In this document: one piece after another, positions 55,601-64,000 of the stretch | Layout: the number at the start of each line of letters is the position of its first letter | How positions within the stretch are numbered: the first letter of the stretch is position 1 | Source of the DNA: Owenia fusiformis | Taxonomy: Eukaryota > Annelida > Polychaeta > Sabellida > Oweniidae | Assembly (NCBI GenBank): GCA_903813345.2 | Contig: CAIIXF020000008.1 | Span: 22,612,822 to 22,676,821, forward strand | DNA length: 64,000 nt | Direction: 5' to 3' | Translations under genes and position numbers: made by a program | Notes under the pieces: model-generated | Database searches by the model: none | Seen by the model: the letters and a program-made list of their open reading frames with translations, nothing else | What the model was told of the DNA's origin: nothing

Positions 55601-56999
55601 ATATATATCCAGATTTAGGTAGAAAATAGTAAATCTGTGGAATAATGTTTTATTTATAGAATATCATTTTGTTAGGTGAATACATGCTTGTATATTTGCA
55701 TAGCTGTGTGACTAAACTTATTGTGTATGAATTTTAGTGTTGTTTATTCTCAATAAGTACTCAAAATGTGACAAGGAGTTTATTTTCCAACAAGACATTG
55801 CCTGGTACCATAGATCAAAGGAGACATTGGCATTCCTTTGCAAACAAGGTGTCAATTTGGTTGATCTCGATGCTTGGCCCCCCAACAGCCCCGATACTAA
55901 TGAGGTTGATTTCCATACATGGAGCCATCTCGAGGAAAATAGCATTGATGAGCTGAAACAGAATCCTAAAGTGCTGAAATGAATTGCAACAGAAATCTCT
56001 GAATAATGTTATTGATAGATTGCGCTACCACTTGAAGCTTATTGTTGATGCAGGGGGAGGGGGGTATATTGAGCAATTGTTTAAATTGTTTAAATAAATA
56101 TAGTGTAAAATGTTATTAAACAATAGTGAAATTCATAAACAATAAAGTAGGAGGGAAATTAGCGCAACAGATTTCAGACTATCGTATGTTGGATTTTGGC
56201 TATTTTCTGAGGATTTGAACAGGTGCATATGTTGGGCCAATGCATTACCTCCAGGAAAAGCACTTCTAGGGATGATAAAATAATTTCGACTTTGAGACAG
56301 GGTAGATGCAAACAACCCACCCACATGTTTTTTCTGAAATGTTTTCCTGATTTTCAACCCCTTCCACGCCGATTTTTATATTTTTTCTTGCAAAAATATA
56401 TTGTGTTTTGACACACAGTTAACCCCTTTAAAGGAATAAGTGATTCCTTTTAGATAAAGTGGAAAACAATATTTCCCATGTTATTTTCCCATAGGGAAAA
56501 CTCATGCAATTCATCGTTTCAGCTAATTTTGGTCACCCATAATGGATATCTTTAAAACCCCTGTAGGAATTACTTATTCCTTAAAAGTGGTTAACTGTGT
56601 GTCAAAACACAACATATTGATGCAACAAAAATTAAAAAGCAGGGATGAAAGGGGTTGAAAATCAGAACAAAATTTCAGAAAAAACATGTGGTTGGGTTGT
56701 TTGCACCTCCCCTGTCTCAGAGTCGAAATTATTATAACATCTCTATGAGTGCTTTTCCTGGAAGAAATGCATTGGCCTAACATATGCACCTGTTTAAATC
56801 CTCAGAGAATAGCCAAAATCTAACATATGACTATCCAAAATCTGTTGCACTAATTTCCCTCCTCCTTTAGTCACACAATGATGCAAATACCAATATCCAA
56901 ACATGTATGCACCTAACAAAAAATGATATTCTATAAATAATAAATTAACATAATTCCATAGATTTACTATTTTCTCCCCAAAATCTGGAGACCTTAAAT
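55601..56999. repeat. foldback structure, arms interrupted by transposase relic
   Basis: Right arm 56560-56999 pairs with 56143-56440 and then with 55601-55712; the roughly 430 bp between (55713-56142) is absent from the right arm and so is an insertion or the remnant of a deletion. Centre near 56500 (GGAATAAGTGATTCC, GGAATTACTTATTCC). One arm also occurs at 59459-59620. Confidence 0.7.
55737..56095 (+). pseudogene. Tc1/mariner transposase C-terminal relic
   Basis: Reads FIFQQDIAWYHRSKETLAFL, then WPPNSPDTNEVDFHTWSHLE, a stop near 55980, and VIDRLRYHLKLIVDAGGGYI in a following segment. This matches the FQQDNAP-x-H...WP-x-NSPDLNPIE region of Tc1-like DDE transposases with the second catalytic Asp kept and the NPIE motif altered. 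The N-terminal DNA-binding part is missing. Dead. Confidence 0.75.
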
Positions 57000-57342
57000 G
57001 GCAACCCGGCCTCCCAAATAAGTATAAGTATAATAAAACTTAACTATTGATTTCATGACAACGTGTTAATACCAAATTGTTTGAAAATGTATAACCCTTA
57101 AAATGATATGTAAGTCAATGTACCATATTGAATGTAACTATTTTTATCCTGATTTGAAGTTGGGTATTGTTTTTTTTGGCCCACCCTGTCTAATAGAAAA
57201 CTTAGTGAGCCCAATGTTTACTACCCTGAGAGCAGAGTCTAGTTATAAACTACCCTCTGCCTAGTATAGATATACTTTAATATACACTACAGTTTAGTAC
57301 AAATTAGTAGCCCCCACAAACTATGCATGTGACAGCCCGGGT
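57000..57342. other. stretch without recognised feature
   Basis: Apart from the GGCCCACCCTGT motif at 57177, nothing recognised. Confidence 0.4.
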
Positions 57343-57566
57343 CAGGCCCCGTAGCCAGGATTTGCCAAGGGGGTGGGTTTACTTTCTGAAAAATTCCAGG
57401 GGGGTTCACTTTTGACAATTTGGGTCCAAAAATGGCCCAAATCACTTAAAAAGTGTTCAGAATGATGAAAAACTGCATAATTTAGAAAGAATTTTTGGCC
57501 GGGTGGGGGGGGGGGGGAGTTCGCTAGTACCCACTACCCACCGAACCCCCCTGGCTATGGGCCTGC
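57343..57566. mobile_element. short MITE with CAGGCCCNTAGCCAGG ends
   Basis: Inverted ends CAGGCCCCGTAGCCAGG and CCTGGCTATGGGCCTG bound 224 bp with a G run near 57505. It resembles CAG-ended hAT-type short elements. No clear target duplication. Confidence 0.6.
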
Positions 57567-57848
57567 AAGTCATTAATCATTTCAAACCTACCACACTGGT
57601 TTCTCAACGAATCAGCATGTTGGAAGGAACACATGATAAATGTGTGCTCATTACCTATGTAATGATGTCAGAGGAAATTACCATAACAGCATAACAGAAA
57701 GTTCTCAAATCTTAGGAGAGTAGTGGTTCAAATCATGGAAGTATGGGCAATTGATGATGAAAGACTCTTTGATATTTTAGAAACATCTTGATCAGGGTTT
57801 TCTATGTACCTTCACCAAAACCCCTGGTCCCCACAGTCATGAACTTTA

Positions 57849-57985
57849 ACTAGAAAACGGCAACTCCACTGAGTAGCAAATCTAAACAAACACTATATAA
57901 ATCATGAATCTGTAAATCTGGTATCATGTAACCGCCCACCACCCGTCAAGCTGACATTAATATCGTACCTTTTTTTAGGTACAAT
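57849..57985. repeat. F1 fragment joined to GTACC-palindrome repeat
   Basis: ACTAGAAAACGGCAACTCCA (F1 left end) leads into CGTCAAGCTGACATTAATAT and GTACCTTTTTTTAGGTAC; the latter block also occurs at 1690-1745. Confidence 0.6.
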
Positions 57986-58307
57986 AAAAACATATAAGTG
58001 AGCCAGATGGGATATAATCTATTAATCTCTCAAAATCTTGGGAAGGCCTGGCTACATCCCTGCCAATGGACTATACAGATGCCATGTGACAGTATAAGGC
58101 AGTATTATCTGAATGACTCGATAATATTTCAATTCCTTATTAGTCCTTGCATCCTAGGCAGCAATTTCCAAAACTTGTGGGACAGTCAAATTTTCCAGTC
58201 CATAATAAGGCAATTCCACTATATTAGAACTTGGGGGCCAGTGGCTTTTGTGAGTTCCTGAATTTGTCATACCAAATGATCAAATCTCAATAGACTTTTA
58301 TACTAGA
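57986..58307. other. SAYSD1 3-prime flank
   Basis: AT-rich; includes the SAYSD1 3-prime UTR on the minus strand. TTTATT-type motifs are frequent and no single poly(A) site can be chosen. Confidence 0.4.
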
Positions 58308-58769
58308 TCAGTTATGATTAAATGCCACTGCTCCATATTTCAACTCCTTCTCAAACTGTTCAGCATCAATAGTTCCATCAATTCTCTCGCAGTTGGGGTT
58401 AAACACTGAATAAGCACTAGGAGCTTCTTCATCTTTCTTTTTGGTCCTCATGTTCTTATACATAAAGTAGAAGGCAGAAATGACAAAAAACACTGCCCCA
58501 AATTCTAGCTCGACAAATAATCCCATTAAGATTAGCCACAGGATCATTTTCAAGAATAATGTATTGCTGATAAAGCGGTTTTCTGTACACAATCTGGTAA
58601 GAAAGTTTCCAGGTGATTTTTCTTGTCCATCTACTACAGGCAGTGTATTGTTAATAGGTGCAGAAAGTTTATCCTTGGCTAGCACTGGAATGTTTTCAGC
58701 CTCTGAGTAAACAACCTCAGAGTTCATACTGCTTGGTCCTTTAGTTGATCCAGTCGCAACCCCTTCATT
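58308..58769 (-). CDS. SAYSD1: SAYSD1 exon 2 (SAYSvFN domain protein)
   Basis: The last exon, acceptor GTGTTACAG, phase 0, 153 codons plus stop. After a polar linker it encodes a long hydrophobic segment (LKMILWLILMGLFVELEFGA then VFFVISAFYFMY), a charged stretch and the hallmark SAYSVFNPNCERIDGTIDAE, then QFEKELKYG. This is the SAYSvFN domain of SAYSD1, an endoplasmic reticulum membrane protein reported to recognise UFMylated ribosomes stalled at the Sec translocon and to help clear them (established for human and fly). With exon 1 the protein is 192 residues, close to the 183 of human SAYSD1. Intact. The methionines upstream of the acceptor are intronic. Confidence 0.92.
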   Translation of the reverse strand, partial: NEGVATGSTKGPSSMNSEVVYSEAENIPVLAKDKLSAPINNTLPVVDGQEKSPGNFLTRLCTENRFISNTLFLKMILWLILMGLFVELEFGAVFFVISAFYFMYKNMRTKKKDEEAPSAYSVFNPNCERIDGTIDAEQFEKELKYGAVAFNHN

Positions 58770-58957
58770 CTGTAACACAAAAATACAGCCTGTATTTAAA
58801 CATTGTGACATACTGTATATTAAGTACATGTCATACTTCCAGCAAACAAAGGCAGGTAAGGAGGACAAGGAGAGAATCAGGAACCCAGAAAATTTTCATT
58901 GCAGTGTAAGGGAACAACATGTACAGTTAAAAGCTGTAATCACAAACACCAAAACCC

Positions 58958-59062
58958 ATTACTCCGAAACCAGATACTCTGAAACCCAATATTCTGAAAC
59001 CCATTACTCTGAAACCAAATACTTCGAAACCCATTACTCCAATACCCAATACTCCAAAAAAT
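58958..59062 (+). repeat. 15-bp minisatellite, about 7 units
   Basis: Units of the type CCATTACTCTGAAAC. The same unit family occurs at 61043-61106 (CCCAGTTGTCCGAAA) and reversed at 62245-62287. It lies in the SAYSD1 intron. Confidence 0.8.
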
Positions 59063-59281
59063 TAAGCTTTAATCTTTATGTACACTTGAAACTTAATAAT
59101 AGATGAAGAAATTGGTTCTCACACTGACAATGTATATTTTTCGTATTGATTTGAAATAGTTAGCTGAATATATTTAGAAAGCCCATATTATCCTCCTCAA
59201 ATCATTTATACTAGATCAAGCCAACAGGAACTGGGATATTCAGTGTAACACATACAACTTTAATAATTGAGATGACAAAAC

Positions 59282-59371
59282 GGGTTTGTAGAAAAAACCG
59301 GGTACCGGTTACCAAGTCGGAACACAGCATGGAGGATTTAGTACCCGGTACCCGGTTTTTTCTACAAACCC
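59282..59371. mobile_element. short palindromic element, copy 2
   Basis: Inverted ends GGGTTTGTAGAAAAAACCGG and CCGGTTTTTTCTACAAACCC with GGTACC boxes, 90 bp. Diverged copy at 1188-1266. Confidence 0.75.
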
Positions 59372-59458
59372 ATGACAAAACATTTTCAAAGATTGACAAC
59401 ATTTCGTACAATTTCCTTTTTATATGAAATAGCCATATTATCAGCACACAATTAGGGT

Positions 59459-59620
59459 GGGAGGGGTTGAAAATCAGGACATTTCAGAAAAAACATGTGG
59501 GTGCCTGGGTTGTTTGCATCTTCCATGTCTCAAAGTCAGAATTATTTTATCATCTCCATGAGTGCTTTTCCTGGAGATTATGCATTGGCCTAACATATGC
59601 ACCTGTTTAAATAATTTTTC
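59459..59620. repeat. single arm of the 55601-56999 foldback
   Basis: Contains GGGGTTGAAAATCAGGACAT and ATTGGCCTAACATATGCACC, matching 56650-56800. One arm only. Confidence 0.7.
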
Positions 59621-59666
59621 CAGCAAATATGTGACAACATGGGCTCTATCAGATAGTGGTAGAGCC

Positions 59667-59735
59667 TTACCTTCTTCTAAGGCCACTGTATCGTGGCCTT
59701 CCAGTAAAGATATATTCCTGCATGAACAACTGGTC
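59667..59735 (-). CDS. possible first coding exon, unrecognised
   Basis: On the minus strand MTSCSCRNISLLEGHDTVAL-EE is followed by a good donor, GAAG|GTAAGG (phase 1). The composition looks coding, but no downstream partner was found and it does not match the phase of SAYSD1 exon 2, in whose intron it lies. Weak. Confidence 0.25.
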   Translation of the reverse strand, partial: DQLFMQEYIFTGRPRYSGLRRR

Positions 59736-60444
59736 ATTTCGTAATCATCATAAAATTTGAAATCATATGTCCGCCATTTTTTCCACATCACAATTTGAAT
59801 TGCGAGTTTTGGTCTTATTACCTCACCAAAAATTCCAAAACACACATAAAGTGATCAGTGTATTAGTTCACATATTCTGGATCGCTAACTTAGAATTTAC
59901 AGCCAGTTACTAATGTCAGACGTTAACAACATTTCGTCCAGTTTTCGAACATAGGCATTTTTCTTGGAGCCATTTTGGAGCCGAGCGGGTACCGTTTTAA
60001 TTACTGATTTATTTATCTGGCGATTTTTAAAATATTCAATAAATTTATGACACGGCGGCCAGCTTTTTTCAAATGGAGTTCACAGTATTCCAGATGAAAT
60101 CCCCTCTAGCCAAGTATTGTCTAAAGACTCAAGTAAGTAGAGCCCATGGTGACAATCACGCCTAATGCGTGAGGTAAGGGCAGGTCCAAGCTGTAGTATG
60201 AATTTAGGTTTTTACCTCGCAGGAAATAAATTCCTATAAATTGCTATAAATTCCTGGTATTTGACATAGTTAATTGGTTGGCTTAGAGTAGACCAAAGAT
60301 TATCTGGAAATTGGTTACCTTTTATTGATTTAAATACATAGTAAACAAACATATTATCGCCCACTAGGAAAAAATATGGACTTCGTATACTCAAATATGA
60401 CTAGAATTCAATGTCATACAACAACAACATTAGGTTAAACTTAC

Positions 60445-60561
60445 GCTAGGATGTTTGTAGATTGTTTTGTGTCTACTGAAAATAGCGGCAAATGGACTCA
60501 GTTGTACGTTTTCTCTCTTTTTTCTATCGCGATAAGTCGCAAGCTGTTCCTCTATTGACAT
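60445..60561 (-). CDS. SAYSD1: SAYSD1 exon 1
   Basis: The start is the ATG at 60559-60561 (MSIEEQLATYRDRKKREN), the donor is TAGC|GTAAGT, 39 codons, phase 0, joining exon 2 as ...YKHPS-NEGVATG. The N-terminal pattern of an amphipathic start followed by a basic RDRKKR stretch matches human SAYSD1, which starts with EQRLAEFRAARKR. A longer in-frame methionine 27 codons upstream exists, but the extension (ILFLTSAIFDLF) crosses the opposite-strand start region and is less likely. Confidence 0.85.
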
Positions 60562-60604
60562 TTTGATCTCGCGTTTGAAGAGCGAATGCGGAAATAGGTC
60601 AAAA
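60562..60604. promoter_or_regulatory. probable bidirectional promoter / 5-prime UTR
   Basis: The 43 bp between the SAYSD1 start codon (minus) and the ATG at 60605 (plus). GC-richer than its surroundings (CTCGCGTTTGAAGAGCGAAT). Head-to-head layout only; no TATA box on either strand. Confidence 0.4.
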
Positions 60605-60613
60605 ATGGCGGAG
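60605..60613 (+). CDS. possible first coding exon (MAE) of head-to-head gene
   Basis: AAAAATGGCGGAG followed by GTAAGA: a strong Kozak and donor after three codons, phase 0. The ATGGCGGA start is typical of housekeeping genes. The downstream exons cannot be named. Confidence 0.35.
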
Positions 60614-60974
60614 GTAAGAAATAAAATGCATTTCTTATTCATATTCTACACCTATATAAGAGTATAAACCAATTCATATTTACGCTCTTTGGAGCTTTAA
60701 GAATAAGATTCATAGATAGGTCGATTGCTGTGTCAATAATACACGCCTTTTTGTGTAGCTGACCTGATCAAAAATAGTAAAAAATTTTCTGTTTTTTTTG
60801 TTGACACTGACAGAGTTCACATCACAGGTAGGGATCAAACAGCACTCTCCGGAAAAACCTGCTGTTATTGGTACATTTCATCCCATGGTCCAGTAAGAAA
60901 TCGCACTCTTTGGTAAAAATGAGCACAAGGCACATGGTGTTGTACTGTGTAACACAGACACGCATTGTGTGTCA

Positions 60975-61035
60975 GGACTATAGTCCTGAGGAAGCCTCAA
61001 TCTTTTGCCTGTACGATTACAACATGGGAGAATTT
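60975..61035. repeat. duplicate of 62660-62722
   Basis: CTCAATCTTTTGCCTGTACG and ATTACAACATGGGAGAATTT occur in both places. Confidence 0.8.
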
Positions 61036-61118
61036 TCGGGGTCAACCCAGTTGTCCGAAACCCAGATGTTCGAAACCCAATTCTCCGAAACCCAGTTGTC
61101 CGAAAATTACAGCTTATA

Positions 61119-61650
61119 ATATGAACGAGCACTCTTTCATTGGTAAAGGGTGGATTTGAGAGTAAGTTTCATCAAATGAACGATTCTTTTATGGGCTGGT
61201 ATTTAATAAAACTGTCAAAAGATGAAAGTACAAGGCCATATACAGGTGATAAAGATGTTCAAACAAACAAAGTTAAATTATGTTATTCTCATTGCAAAGT
61301 GGCGTTTACATAACATACATGGGGGTGTACAATTTTTAAACCAGTTTTCTTTATGGACCATGGGCCTTTCTTGAGAGGGAACAACATTTTTCCAATGGGT
61401 GATGGGCGTTCATAAAAGGGAAAATAGCTTTCCCAAGCCAGTGGACATTTATTTAGTAAAGTTGACGTGTATATCAAACCAAAACTTATTCTTCACTTAC
61501 GTACGATCTGTTCGAGAAATAGAGATTACATTCAAAAGGATGAAGTGAGTACATGGCGAAAAAGAAACTTCTTGCGAATGGAAGAACGTCAATTTTGTTA
61601 CGAGGACAGCCTGTCTTCGTTTCCAGTTGATCCCAAGTGATTAAGTTTAG
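61119..61650 (+). other. coding-like open frames downstream of 60605
   Basis: 61119-61310 reads ...MNDSFMGWYLIKLSKDESTR, then KVKLCYSHCKVAFT-stop. 61430-61640 reads ...RTICSRNRDYIQKDEVSTWR, then NFLRMEERQFCYEDSLSSFP and VDPK-stop. Both look protein-like and are on the strand of the 60605 start, but splice boundaries are unclear and I recognise no family. Confidence 0.25.
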
Positions 61651-61855
61651 AATGTTTTGTTCTTTTACGATTTGATAAGAGACAGAAACTAAGAAATTAA
61701 ATGCGACGAAATATTTCGACAACGTAATATGTATACCATTTTATTCTTAAAGTTCTATGCGTTAACTTATTTTATCTGTTTCAAAATGTTTCATTTTATT
61801 TTGCCTATATAAAAGAGATTGAAGAAGATAGATAGACTGTGCTGTAATATATATT

Positions 61856-62130
61856 GTGTTTTATTTATTTATTTATTAATTCTATAAAAAGTATGTACAA
61901 AAATGCAGCATGACAAATACCGAGACACCAAAGGGCATATATTGGTATTAATCAAGAGCTTAAAAAAAGTATACAATAAAAAGGTAACTAGCCCTAGTGG
62001 CCGACACTATGTACATGCAATTTACAGGGATACAATAAAATACAATTTTGATAACCTTTTTTAGAATCTCAATGTTAAATAAATCCCCCGTTCCTGCCAT
62101 TCTGGTAACGCCATGCAATGGATGCAATTC
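61856..62130 (-). mobile_element. LINE 3-prime end with (TTTA)n tail
   Basis: On the minus strand the sequence contains CCACTAGGGCTAGTTACC and ends in AATTAATAAATAAATAAATA. This is the layout of the 3-prime UTR of the LINE at 18326-19066 (GATAGGGCTGGTTG then an AATAAATA tail). No coding part remains. Confidence 0.6.
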
Positions 62131-62288
62131 AAAGTGAGAGATCTATGAACATCAGAATGCGTCCATGCCATTAATTTGGCCAAATATATGGCATGGAACT
62201 GGCCTAAGCTTACCCCTTTCTCTGGTAAATTATGACTATATTTTTCGGAGTAATGGGTTTCGGAGAACTGGGTTTGGACAACTGGGGT

Positions 62289-62870
62289 GTACCTGAATTT
62301 TCTATGCCTCTTACACTTAAGATACCTACTTTAATAGATTCCTTGGTATTTTAGCATTCTTTTCGTGTAGTTGAATCCACAATTATCTGGGTTTATCGGC
62401 AGAATGAAGAAATTTTCATTTTTGATCGCAATATTTGTGTGTAATATGGGCCACTTCTGGGCCAGTCAAACGGGGAATTCCCTTTTAAATCTAATATATA
62501 TTTAAAAACTAATATACCAATGCGCATTATACCGAAACCAATGAAAGACATAAATAACAAACTGAAATTATATATCTGAATTTCTGAGCATTATCTGAGC
62601 CAATTGGAATGGTAGTTATCCAATTCCAGGACTTATAGTCTTGCACGCGTATCCCGTGCTAGGACTATACTCCTGTTAACGTCTCAATCTTTTGCCTGTA
62701 CGATTACAACATGGGAGAATTTTCTACGCCTCTTACACTTAAGATACCTACTTCAATAGATTCCTTGGTATTTTAGCATTCTTTTCATGTAGTTGAATCC
62801 ACAATTATTTGGGTTTATCGGCAGAACAAAGAAATTTTTGTTTTTGATCACAATATTTGCATGTAATATT
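62289..62870. repeat. direct duplication of about 150 bp
   Basis: 62289-62445 and 62715-62868 share CCTCTTACACTTAAGATACC, TTGAATCCACAATTATCTGG and GGTTTATCGGCAGAA. A short inverted piece lies at 63008-63052. Confidence 0.8.
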
Positions 62871-63079
62871 TAACTTATTTCAACCATCAAATTCCTCCAT
62901 TTATTGGTACTTCCGGGCCAGTCAAATGGGAAATACCCTTTTAAATCTAATTGCCATCTTGAAAAGTGATGGAATCTCTCTCGATGAAAAAGAGAAATGT
63001 TCCCTTTCTGCCGATAAACGCAGATAATTGTGGATTCAACTACACGAAAAGTTGTGAAAATGGATTCTAGCAATACTAT

Positions 63080-63515
63080 CCAACATGAATCTACTTCTTA
63101 AGACTCGATCAAGTTGAGTTCTTCATAGAAATTGAGGATTTCAACAAGGGTACATTGACATAATATGGTGACAGACATGATGGTATCCTAATGCTAAATC
63201 ATTGGTTAATGGTTATATATTTTGCAAGTGGATCCATGGGACCAAGTGGGCGAGTCTATTATTGTGCAGGAGTGGCAAGATACACACATTCCAATTTCTA
63301 TTAATCGATTGTCTGCCTCTAAAAATGTATTTTGACATTATGATAAGAAGACATTTGGCCCAAGAATAGACATTTGATCCAGTCCAAAATAAATGAAACA
63401 TAGCAAATGGATCACTAATTGCTAATAATATTGCTATATGGTAGATTGGACTGTGTATTTTCTTAGCTCCGCAGTTCACCTACCCTTCTACATGGGGTTC
63501 TGAAAAAGTGTAGAA
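63080..63515. other. stretch without recognised feature
   Basis: Nothing recognised before the satellite begins. Confidence 0.4.
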
Positions 63516-63520
63516 AAAAT

Positions 63521-64000
63521 GACAGTTTTACTGTACTGAAATCACTGGCTGAGAATTGGTGTTCACTATACACAGGTGTTCAATACAGTGAGTAGACTCA
63601 TGTATTCACTGGGCACAATCTTCACTAAAGAGGTGTTCATTATGACAGTTTTACTGTACTGAAATCACTGGCTGGGAATCGGTGTTCACTATACACAGGT
63701 GTTCAATATAGTAGCGTCATGTGTTCACTGGACACAATCTTTACTAAAAAGGTGGTCATTATGACAGTTTTACTGTACTGAAATCACTGGCTGGGAATCA
63801 GATTTCACTTACACATAGGTGTTCAATACAGTAGACTCATGTGTTCACTGGGTACAGATCTTCGCTTAAGAGGTGTTCATTATGACATTTTTACTGTACT
63901 GAAATCACTTGCTGGGAATCGGTGTTTACTAACACACAGGTGTTCAATGCAGTAGACTCATGTGTTCACTGGGTACAGATCTTCGCTTAAGAGGTGTTCA
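63521..64000. repeat. satellite, about 120-bp units, runs off the right edge
   Basis: GACAGTTTTACTGTACTGAA starts at 63521, 63644, 63763 and 63884 (as GACATTTTTACTG). Units are 119-123 bp and about 90% alike, with AGGTGTTCA repeated inside each. The array continues beyond the window. Confidence 0.9.

Larger units (their letters stand above)
54184..57188 (+). mobile_element. possible degraded Tc1/mariner element, 3.0 kb
   Basis: ACAGGGTGACCCCAAGAAAC at the left and GGCCCACCCTGT at the right could be diverged inverted ends, and a transposase relic lies between (55737-56090). A second CAGGGTGTCTC motif at 54047 may belong to another copy. The ends are only partly alike, so the boundaries are tentative. 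Confidence 0.35.

Noticed and set aside
58828-59106. Frame with YSET repeats
   Set aside because: A 15-bp minisatellite translated in frame; lies in the SAYSD1 intron.
1-64000. CRISPR array or prokaryotic operon
   Set aside because: Repeats are irregular or transposon-derived, genes have introns and there are no ribosome binding sites; the window is eukaryotic.

Overview
This is an AT-rich eukaryotic nuclear window, most likely from a marine invertebrate; a mollusc or another lophotrochozoan or basal deuterostome fits, but the sequence alone does not settle the taxon. The grounds are small exons with GT-AG introns, a metazoan SAYSD1 gene, BTB and C2H2 proteins, and very dense transposon-derived DNA (several LINE types, Penelope-like, mariner, Harbinger, hAT-like, many MITEs, foldback palindromes and satellite arrays). 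I see no bacterial, viral or CRISPR features.

Left half (about 3.4-27.1 kb), minus strand: one large BTB/zinc-finger locus, read from high to low coordinates. A BTB exon (26121-27090) and a shared linker exon (24075-24213) are followed by three tandem copies of a four-exon module: A (basic linker), B (acidic linker), C (one C2H2 finger) and D (multi-finger array ending in a stop codon). Module 1 is complete (A 21238-21383, B 17375-17665, C 17113-17229, D 15266-16581). Module 2 is complete (A 12137-12279, B 11690-11794, C 11511-11627, D 9918-11362). Module 3 has A (5751-5881), B (3747-4055) and C (3460-3573); its D exon would lie beyond the left edge. Only one BTB exon is present, every A exon starts in the same phase behind a splice acceptor, and all internal phases match. 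The simplest reading is a lola or mod(mdg4)-like gene in which one BTB head is joined by alternative splicing to one of several complete C-terminal zinc-finger modules.

Middle (27-57 kb): a repeat landscape. It holds a 236-bp tandem array cut by a hAT-like element and by an R2-type LINE fragment, all inside a 6.6-kb block bounded by 145-bp inverted repeats; a 120-230-bp array cut by two DNA elements whose empty sites can be read from sister units; several palindromic elements with CAC...GTG ends and 5-bp target duplications; and a 10.5-kb element (43396-53932) with 69-bp terminal inverted repeats that carries a small two-exon C2H2 gene. A group of long hairpins with unrelated stems but similar GC-rich centres recurs from 4.5 to 50 kb.

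Right end (57-64 kb): the two-exon SAYSD1 gene on the minus strand (58308-60561), with a possible head-to-head plus-strand start at 60605, then a LINE 3-prime tail, small duplications and a roughly 120-bp satellite that runs off the right edge.
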